A DNA stretch of 24,562 bases, from positions 1-24,562 of the forward strand of contig JAUCBJ010006755.1 of NCBI GenBank assembly GCA_032718475.1. The letters run 5' to 3'. A program made the translations under genes and the position numbers. This document shows positions 17,357 to 24,562 of the stretch, piece by piece. A model generated the notes under the pieces. That model made no database searches, was not told the origin of the DNA, and worked only from the letters and a program-made list of their open reading frames with translations. The DNA comes from Nemertoderma westbladi. Its lineage: Eukaryota > Xenacoelomorpha > Nemertodermatida > Nemertodermatidae. The number at the start of each line of letters is the position of its first letter. The first letter of the stretch is position 1.

Positions 17357-18431
17357 GGACTGGCACAGCAGTAATCCGGACCCCGCTAGCGGGGTCAATT
17401 AGTTTGAAATATTTATAATATTTCTACTGATATTTTTTAAATATAATTTGAAGGTTTTCTACTTATTTCGCATAAGGTGGATCTAATGGACGCATAATTG
17501 GAACATCCAATGTGGATGTCATTTTTAGTGAAGTTAAATAATTGAGCAGAATTGTTTCGTAATAATGTAGTCGGTTTTGCATTTAGTTTTGTACAGTAAT
17601 TGGGTTGGCATGGTTATTTCTCTCTTTGAATTATATTAGTATTAGTCCAGGATATTCACAATTATTTTTTAATTACGCAATAAATTTTATTATTTATTTT
17701 ATTATATTATATTACTGGTATCACTTTATATTATTATCAGGTACTTTATTAGATTATTTGATTTTTATTTAGTTTCTTTATTTTTTGAATAATATTATTC
17801 GTATATTCGAAATTTATTCAAAGACACCCTACGAATTATATTATTTGAATTAGAAAGGTTATTGACACTTTCAGATATTTCGCCCACTGGCGGCAGACTG
17901 TAGAACTGTAGATAGGTCAGGTGCGTTTTCACGTGCCTGGGAGCAAGTGAGCTGCTTTCCCCACTTTGTATAAATATATCAATGGCCCTGAAAAGGGCTC
18001 TTTATTTAGCCACATCGTCAACTATAGCACCAGATAAAATAATAATAGCACATAAACTACAGACTACCGTTGTTTAGAATTGCAGTTTCTCGTGGCTCGG
18101 ACTCATTGTGACTCCCCTGTAGAGACTGTCGTTTTTGGAAAGGCAGTTATATTAGATTTATTTACTTTAGTTTAATTACTCATATTTATTTTTTTTATTA
18201 TTTTTTTTTATTATTATTAGGCCTATTTAATTTTATTATTAAATTTTTTTCTAATTTTATTATATATTTGTAAAATCAAAAAATTACACTGATTTTTCTC
18301 AAGATTATTTGGTGACTCTAATGGGCCACGGCCACCATACCCTGTCTGCCAGTACAGCGGTAGGCTAAAATGTAAAAGAATGAAAAACATTGACCCCGCT
18401 AGTGGGGTCCGGATTACTGCTGTGCCAGTCC
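17357..18431. mobile_element. Non-autonomous DNA transposon with 43-bp terminal inverted repeats
   Basis: The left end 17357-17399 (starting ggactggcacagcag) and the right end 18389-18431 are inverted copies with a single mismatch over 43 bp. Inside each end is a shorter near-palindrome, ccccgctagcgggg on the left. Total length is 1075 bp. The interior is very AT-rich and has no transposase frame, so the element needs a partner enzyme. Flanks ctatactcaa and ctatatggaa agree at 7 of 10 bases, at best a decayed target-site duplication. Superfamily not determined. Confidence 0.85.
17984..17999 (-). other. Histone-type 3' stem-loop look-alike
   Basis: On the minus strand, GCCCT, loop TTTC and AGGGC form the hairpin size, loop and stem of the metazoan histone mRNA 3' end, except that the outermost pair is A-C. 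A purine-rich GGGGAAAG follows at roughly the distance of a histone downstream element. No histone coding sequence precedes it. It could be a chance palindrome inside the transposon. Confidence 0.25.
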
Positions 18432-18614
18432 CTATATGGAATACTGACAAAAAGCGCGCCACACGCGTTCTGGTTAAACGAAAATCGTGCCAGCCATGAT
18501 ATCCTAATGCGCGCCAAGCCAACAATTGACTATGAAATTTTGCAGTAATTGCTTAATTGTAATAATTTATCAGTTTATAATTCTGTAGCCCTACCCTACA
18601 GTATGTTAACATTA

Positions 18615-19100
18615 AAATGCGAGCTTAGCGAGCAAGGAAATTTTCCAATTATGTTAACAGTCCGACTGTCTGACAGTACACAGTAATAGTCAGATAGTGC
18701 TGTAGTTGTAGTAGTAGTAGTAGTAGTAGGTCAACGTCAACTGACTGTTTTTAAATGCAGATGTGATCAAGATGCGAGCGGAGCGAGCACGAAAATTTTA
18801 ACATTTCAGCATTTAAAGTTGGCAAACCGACTGTTTTCAAATACAGAAATGCAGATGTCATTAAATTGCGAGCTGGCGAGCGTAGCGAGCACGGAAATTC
18901 TGCTGAATCATGCAGGCTGTCATGGTTTTATTGGTTTGAAGAAATCTGACAATTGAAAAACTTTTGAAACAATAAGTCATGTTTTTAATGGTCATGCTCA
19001 ATCTGTCCGTTTCCATTTGTCCACAGCCAGACAGTACAGCAGTACGAAGAGTAGGCCTAGACTTGCAGTATAAACGCGAGTGAAGCGAGCGGACATTTTT
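18615..19100. repeat. Four diverged copies of a gcgagc..agcgagc motif
   Basis: Related motifs of the form gcgagc, a few bases, agcgagca then (c)gRaaatttt occur near 18618, 18773, 18867 and 19076. The first three are preceded by a similar gactgt...aaatgcagatgt context. They look like members of a diverged tandem family. The G+C of the motif contrasts with AT-rich surroundings. Confidence 0.6.
18702..18729. repeat. (GTA)n microsatellite
   Basis: About eight tandem gta triplets. Confidence 0.9.
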
Positions 19101-19236
19101 CAATCTTTTTAAACCTATGCCTATGGAATAATTTCAAATAGAGCTGTAGGGTGGGATGTGTTGCTCGTGCACTGCTACGCTACCTCCTACTGTCCTAACC
19201 TAACCCTACATCGCTACATCCATATTCGCGCCAGGA

Positions 19237-19349
19237 CCGCCAGGATCCTCAATGCGCGCCACACGCCCCTGTCACTACGCGCCAGGATCCTTAATCCGCG
19301 CCACACGCCCCTGTCACTACGCGCCAGGATCCTTAATCCGCGCCACACA
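19237..19349. repeat. 42-bp GC-rich tandem repeat
   Basis: Units starting gcgccaggatcctt at 19279 and 19321, and a diverged unit at 19237, each containing cgcgccacacgcccctgtc. About 2.7 copies. A related cgcgccacacg motif sits alone near 18456. Confidence 0.92.
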
Positions 19350-19984
19350 TGTTGAGCAAACTCTACATAAATTCCAACCTGGTGCCAGTCAGCCAGTCCT
19401 TCAGTACTGCAGTATAGTAGCCTAGTCCTTGACTGTATCTATTAGTGTATTACATTATTAAGTAGGCCTATCTGCCTATACCAGACTGCCAGAATACAGC
19501 TATATGACAGTACAGCAGTATGAGTTACCGTAATTATATACCGGTAGGCCAACTGCAGTTCTGTTGAGTCAGTGAGTTGATCCGTACTGCCCTACACTAC
19601 GTTCTGATGTTAATCATTTAATAATTTATTAACTATTTATTTATTAATAATAAATGATAATATTATAAAGTAGGAACGCAATACTGCAATATATATTCTG
19701 ATATTCATTAAACTACTGCTGTACTGTATCGGTACGTACCGGTACTGCAGTACTGTACACATCGATGGCAAGGACAGAAGGATGATGGTTTACAAAACGG
19801 ACAGACGGATGATGGATAGTCAGATAGTTGGCGTTGCACGTTGGACAGTTCAGCAGTTGGAGTCAGTTCACTCACAGTCGACAGTTTACCGGTACTTGGA
19901 TTTTCAAAAACTGAAAAACATTTGACTCAGTCAGTCAGTTAACCACGAATCCCTACTTTAAAAAGTTATGGCTGTATGGAGAAT
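19350..19984. other. Intergenic, no gene seen
   Basis: AT-rich with frequent ccggta, gtactg and cagtca words. No exon or RNA gene recognised. Confidence 0.5.
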
Positions 19985-20172
19985 GCCGATCGTTTCCCTA
20001 TACTGCTATATATGACACTATTTTCATAATATTTTCTTAGAAACCTCTCTTATGCAACTTTCATTTTGACTTTGGCTGTTTGGTTAGGTGGATACTGGAT
20101 ATGACTGTATGATGACTAGGATTCATAGCAATGTAATAAAATGTCTTTCTGGAATTTTTATCTTGTAGTGTA

Positions 20173-20186
20173 GTTGCCAAGGTAAC
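20173..20186. promoter_or_regulatory. X-box-like palindrome in left arm of fold-back element
   Basis: GTTGCC AA GGTAAC fits the RFX X-box consensus exactly with a 2-base spacer. Transposon-borne; regulatory activity unknown. Confidence 0.4.
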
Positions 20187-20815
20187 CGGGTGCAAAGTTC
20201 AAATTTCGAGCGCCTGTAATTCAAAACGACAAGGGATTCTGTTCTTGAGATTTGGTATATGACTAAAGGGAATTAAAGTCTATCAAATTATTTGACATTT
20301 TAATTTTTTTTCAATCCCGTTTCCATGGTGACGGGAATTACGATAATTTCCCATTATGACCGCCAGATTGAATTTGGGCTACTATTTACTACTTATATAA
20401 TTTTCAACAAACATGCCTGGTGATTGTCCTTTATTTCTAATAATTGCTAACCGAAATTTAATATTCTGGAATGTCAAAATCATGCTATCACAGGTCTTGC
20501 TCTCTGATTGGACAGTTTAGTTTATTTGCAAGCATTGACTTTTAAAAATATGATTCACAATTGACGAATTATAAAATAAAATGTTGGCAATTTTAACTTA
20601 TTATTTAGAATAAAAAAAATTGTGTTTTTTAGAATTGGTAGACAATTTTTAAAATTTTTCATTCTACTTATTTCCATGGCAACGGGAATGTAAACAAATT
20701 CAAATGTAAAATATTTTGATAGACTTTTATTTCCATCAATCACCTACCAAATCTCAAGGGAAGAATCCATTGTCGCCTTGAAATACAGGCGCTCAAAGTT
20801 TGAACTTTGCACCCG

Positions 20816-20829
20816 GTTACCTTGGCAAC
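20816..20829. promoter_or_regulatory. X-box-like palindrome in right arm of fold-back element
   Basis: GTTACC TT GGCAAC, the inverted partner of the site at 20173, with the consensus intact although flanking arm sequence has diverged. Confidence 0.4.
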
Positions 20830-21125
20830 TACAAGATAAAAATTCCAGAAACACATTTTATTACATTGCCTGATTGCTATGAATCCTAGTCATCATATCC
20901 ATCTAACCAAAGTAGGCCTAGCACATAAGAAGTTTCTAAGGAAATATTATGAAAATAGTGCCATAAATAGGGAAACGATCGGCCTCCGCTAATTTCAGCA
21001 ATCCGCTCGCTGCATGACCTGTTATTTAGTACACCTTGTCTGCCACCCTTTCCAATGTCTATCAATCATTTGAATTTCCCGCGCTATGGAGCAGGGTGCA
21101 GGGTGGCACCTTTCTGCCTTTTATG

Positions 21126-21900
21126 GACTTATTTATTTATTTATTTATTTTATTTATTTAAAAACTCGATATTAAAATATGTGAAATACACATAACATAG
21201 AAACATACATACAGAACAAAGAATACACAAAAGGTCGAGGGAGGGAAACTGCCCAGGCTCAAGGCACTTACGGGAGTTTGGGTACTATAAAGTGAACATA
21301 AAATATACTGTAATGCATATACAGTACACTTTACAAATTGCTATAATATTTTAAATTTCTAATAAAATTGAGACTTATAAAAAGAAAAACGAGACGAAAA
21401 ACTAAAACAATAAAAAAAATGACAAAAAAGATATTTGTCACTGTTGTGCTAAAAATAATGGATTGCCAGGGGGTCGTGTAAAATTACAGTGTTCCAAAAA
21501 GTCGATCGCCAGCAACTTGCGTGAAAATATGTTCAGGTTACAAGAATCAACTACTGACAGACTGAAGAAGGGAGATTATGAGATGAGAAAGAATGTTTGC
21601 TGATATCTAAACGACCCCTAGGTACGTAAAGTTTCCTACTGTTGCCACGAAGACCAGCTCGGGGAGCTTGAGAGAAATAATTATCAAAGTCAAGATCAAC
21701 AAGACCGTGTGTAACTTGTTTTCTATGCCCCATACAAAGGAGAATTGTAGAAAGGGAAATAAAACGTATTACAATTCTGCAATTGACAGATTGATCCGAA
21801 GAAACTGTGCAGCAACACTTCCTGTTCTGACAAAGTTTAATTCAGTAATTTGTATAAATCCATGGTCTTACCAATAATCAGCCTGCGGGTATCCAAGCAA
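21126..21900 (-). pseudogene. 3' fragment of a second LINE
   Basis: On the minus strand, frames broken by small indels encode RGNSRKLYVPRGRLDISKHS followed by VVDSCNLNIFSRKLL (about 21565-21520) and end at a stop near 21445. This is the typical C-terminal tail of L2/CR1/Jockey-like ORF2 proteins, where 'R....L......R.D.RK..F..R....WN.LP..VV....N.FK..L' follows the reverse transcriptase. A 3' untranslated region of about 280 bases ends in a (TAAA)n-type tail (plus-strand ttatttatttatttattta at about 21129-21163). The element is 5' truncated and dead. A 'WNSLP'-like segment seems to have been lost or shifted between the two coding pieces. Confidence 0.8.
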
Positions 21901-23029
21901 AACTGATTCCCATCCCATCTGGTAGAAATCATCCAACGCAGAAGTACAATTTGGATATTAGGCAGTGATGAGTATACCTATGCGTATACGTATAAGTACA
22001 AAGAAAGACTATTAAAACTAAATGTACTCACAATATCTTTATACCTCCAATTATGTGACTTTCTAACACTATCATAAATAATAAATATAACATCAACTCG
22101 ACATCGACTCGTAGCGTAGTTCAAATCACATTACATTCGATATATCGCAACGGAAATGCATTTCGAAGCAAAACTTTTTGTTTCGTGCCCCTCTTCTAGC
22201 TAATCAGTTACAATCGCGAACTGAATTTTTTAACCATGTTGGACTAAAGGCTCGGGTCCTCCTAGACCTATTCTGGCTGTCTGGTGGCGACACTTCCATA
22301 AACGACATGACGTTAATGTAAATTATACATGGAGATTAAACTGCGATTGTATCCAAATGAATTGTAACTTGTACACTACTGTTACATTTTAAACTATGTT
22401 ATTTATGTAATTCATTGATCATTTTAAGTTAATACGGTACTGTACAGTACATATATAATTTTAGTGAAATCATTTTATTTTCGTGACTGCAGGGGCCAGG
22501 GCCAGGCAGCCATGGCCTCTCGGCCTCAGCATGACAGTGCAGTGCTGTACTGACTTGTCAGTTTATTATCATTTTCAGATTTTGCTGTTTTGTGCCACTA
22601 AGTTTTTAGCACTGTGCTTTATCTTGTATTGTATGCAGATATCTGTACCGGTATATTGTTAGAGTTTGGTACTTTTATTAAACTGATTTATTATATATAA
22701 TTAAATATCAGAATATACTTTATAGGCCTACTCGCTACTCACCTTTCCATTCTGCCATTGTATTTCTGTATTGATGAGCACACAAGGCTGGCCTATTAGG
22801 CTATAATATCAGAATTTTATAAATATGCCTTTGTATCAGGTTATACGTAATACTGTAATACACGTAATAGGCCTCTATACAGCTATACGTAATACAGTAA
22901 TAATAATAGGACAATATATCTGCATATAGCTTGCTAAACTATACAGCCATACCTGGATACTCATAAGGGTTCTGGGCGTTATAATGGTATCACTATCAAC
23001 AGATTAACCATAGATACCGGTATTCAATA
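21901..23029. other. 5' flank of huntingtin, no other gene seen
   Basis: AT-rich, with several ccggta and taggcct words, a ggccagggccaggcag GC-rich patch near 22491, and no recognisable exon. The huntingtin promoter and 5' untranslated region should lie at the right end; no TATA box or initiator could be assigned with confidence. An in-frame TAA stands at 22982-22984. Confidence 0.5.
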
Positions 23030-24562
23030 ATGGGAACATTTGAAAAATTGACGAAATCGTTAGAAGTCTTAACTCTAATTATGAATGTCGATGATGGTGG
23101 CGATAAGTCTAAGGACTTGCCCGTACCAGTTAGACGAGATAAAATCACTCATTGCAAAATAATTGCGGAAGCCATTACCACGGCAACGTTCAAAACCAAC
23201 CAGGACTTCCATCACTTTCTCACATCTACTGTAGAATGTTTATTGCTGGCGTGCGGAGATGATGACTCCAACGTGAGACTCGCCGCCGACGAGTGTATAA
23301 ACATCGTTATACATAAACTCTTATTCACCAACCTCGGCGCGATCCAGGTGGAACTCTACAAGGAGATCAAGAAGAACGGGGCCGCACGCAGTCTGCGCGC
23401 CGCCTTGTGGCGCTTCTCGGAACTAGCTCCGCTTCTAAGGCCAATTAAATGCCGACCGTATTTGGTAAACCTGATGCCGAGCCTCGTACGAATAGCAGCC
23501 CGGGAGGAGGACAATCTACAGGAGTCGCTGTCCAAGTTTATGGAGAAAACCTTCGCGGTAGTCGGTTCCTACGCGAACGATAGCGAAATCAAAACGCTAA
23601 TCAATATATTCATATCCAATCTGGGTGCTTCCAGCGTGACTATGCGACGAACTGCCGCGTCCAGTATCGCCTGTGTTATCCAGCACTGCCGCAACCCCGG
23701 ACATTACGCCGCCACGCTCCTCGACGTTATACTCAATATCGCGGCCTCGCATACCGCGGCGTTGCCCGCAGTTATCGGCTGTTTAACTTGTTACCGACAT
23801 GTTATTCGCGTTCTACACGAAGACGACTTGTTATCGAGCTCCGTCGATATCAGATCGGAAGTTTCCCCGAGGTCAGTGACCCGCAATCAGTTGATCAAAC
23901 TCTATCTGATTGCCATTTGTCGTTTCTCGAGCGCCAACCCAACTATCACCACCGCTTCCCTCGAACTGTTAACGCAAATATTTAGTTCGTCTCCTAAACT
24001 CCTCGTTGCCTCGCTATTGGCGCCAGGCGATGAGTTATTTAGCGCCTCTAGCGGACAACTCGTGAACAACGCCACGTTGCGGCGTTTATCCGTGGATCCG
24101 GTTAGTGGCGGGGCGAGTCTGGAACCCGAGGATATCGCCGCGCTGACGGACAACTACGAGAGTGCGGTGGGCGCGGGCGGACGGCTGAGTAAGCGGGACT
24201 CGGTGGACTCCGGGGTCCGGATGGGGGTCCCCGGGGGGTTGGGGGGCCCTCCCGTTACCGACAGACCGTCCCTCTCCAGCAGTGTCGACGACGCCCTCTC
24301 CGTCGGATCCTCCGACACCCGGGATACCGACGATATATTCGCTACCGACATCGAGGCGGCCGTCGTACAACGCGAGTCCGTCGGATCCCCCGCTGGGTCC
24401 GACGCTGAGGTCATCGAGGCCCCCGATCTGTCGGTGCTGCGGACGGAAGAGCGACGGAAGTACTGCTGCGTCATCGGGGAGTCATCCGATCCCAACCACC
24501 TACCCATAATGCATTGCGCGCGGGTTCTATGCTACAACTTCTTGTTGTCCGGTTTTACCGGC
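23030..24562 (+). CDS. HTT: Huntingtin, N-terminal 511 residues (runs off window)
   Basis: Huntingtin is a very large HEAT-repeat scaffold acting in vesicle transport, autophagy and spindle orientation, usually with HAP40. Residues 1-17 (MGTFEKLTKSLEVLTLI) match the N17 membrane-binding helix, keeping T3, E5, K6, L7, K9, E12 and L14. There is no polyglutamine or polyproline tract: a 16-residue charged linker leads directly to HEAT repeats (about 37-330). The best-conserved block is VELYKEIKKNGAARSLRAAL with the following WRF and CRPYLVNL (107-148). Residues about 335-488 are Ser/Asp/Gly-rich and disordered, like the protease-sensitive linker of vertebrate HTT. LPIMHCARVLCYNFLLSGF (491-509) re-enters the fold. 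The start is supported by A at -3, G at +4 and an in-frame stop 16 codons upstream. No intron interrupts 1533 bases. Confidence 0.95.
   Translation, partial: MGTFEKLTKSLEVLTLIMNVDDGGDKSKDLPVPVRRDKITHCKIIAEAITTATFKTNQDFHHFLTSTVECLLLACGDDDSNVRLAADECINIVIHKLLFTNLGAIQVELYKEIKKNGAARSLRAALWRFSELAPLLRPIKCRPYLVNLMPSLVRIAAREEDNLQESLSKFMEKTFAVVGSYANDSEIKTLINIFISNLGASSVTMRRTAASSIACVIQHCRNPGHYAATLLDVILNIAASHTAALPAVIGCLTCYRHVIRVLHEDDLLSSSVDIRSEVSPRSVTRNQLIKLYLIAICRFSSANPTITTASLELLTQIFSSSPKLLVASLLAPGDELFSASSGQLVNNATLRRLSVDPVSGGASLEPEDIAALTDNYESAVGAGGRLSKRDSVDSGVRMGVPGGLGGPPVTDRPSLSSSVDDALSVGSSDTRDTDDIFATDIEAAVVQRESVGSPAGSDAEVIEAPDLSVLRTEERRKYCCVIGESSDPNHLPIMHCARVLCYNFLLSGFTG

Larger units (their letters stand above)
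19985..20984. mobile_element. Fold-back (long inverted repeat) element, about 1 kb
   Basis: The left arm (19985 to about 20300) is matched in inverse by the right arm (about 20700 to 20984). Shared words include gccgatcgtttcccta, ctaggattcatagcaat and the cc(a/t)aggtaaccgggtgcaaag region. The arms are about 300 bp with indels and mismatches, with a roughly 370-bp AT-rich centre. No protein is encoded, so it is non-autonomous. Each arm carries X-box-like palindromes. Superfamily unknown; no clear target-site duplication found. Confidence 0.85.

Noticed and set aside
23788-24509. Several 65-117-codon frames on both strands at the right end
   Set aside because: Shadows of the GC-rich huntingtin coding sequence in other frames; huntingtin similarity fixes the true frame.

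Overview
This is a piece of an AT-rich animal nuclear genome with two recognisable host genes, both with metazoan architecture. On the right, an open frame (23030 to the window edge, + strand) encodes the N-terminal 511 residues of huntingtin. On the minus strand, a split gene (15442 down to 7889) encodes a CLHC1-like protein, meaning a clathrin-heavy-chain-linker-domain protein with a TSNAXIP1_N-like front end. Introns with GT/AG borders, matching splice phases, non-LTR retrotransposons and many minisatellites all fit a marine invertebrate. The species cannot be fixed from the sequence; an invertebrate deuterostome (tunicate, echinoderm or similar) is only a guess.

Layout. 1-4800: gene-free and AT-rich, with several families of diverged tandem repeats (about 287 bp, 55 bp, 177 bp and 157 bp). 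4804-7536: a decayed non-LTR retrotransposon (reverse-transcriptase ORF with frameshifts and stops) split by a younger 1126-bp insertion. 7889-15442: the CLHC1-like gene, eight supported or likely coding exons plus one doubtful micro-exon; its largest intron carries a 21-bp and a 31-bp minisatellite. 15443-23029: intergenic, with a candidate RFX X-box upstream of CLHC1, a DNA transposon with 43-bp terminal inverted repeats (17357-18431), scattered and tandem GC-rich motifs, a 1-kb fold-back element (19985-20984) and the 3' end of a second LINE (minus strand, about 21126-21900). 23030-24562: huntingtin N-terminus.

Most interesting object. The insertion at 6049-7174 is flanked by a perfect 12-bp target-site duplication and consists of two full 410-bp direct repeats, a 69-bp partial third repeat and an inverted 0.57-unit piece. 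Read on the minus strand, each full unit carries tRNA-type A and B boxes followed by a complete type I hammerhead ribozyme core. This is the architecture of an animal retrozyme, a non-autonomous retroelement whose tandem transcript cuts itself into unit-length RNAs that can be circularised. The inverted piece looks like a twin-priming product, and more than two rounds of direct repeat fit reverse transcription around a 410-nt circle.

The host genes are not obviously linked in function. CLHC1-like proteins are thought to belong to ciliated or sperm cells, and the X-box upstream fits that. The huntingtin fragment has the N17 helix and HEAT region but no polyglutamine or polyproline tract, and its first 1.5 kb has no intron.
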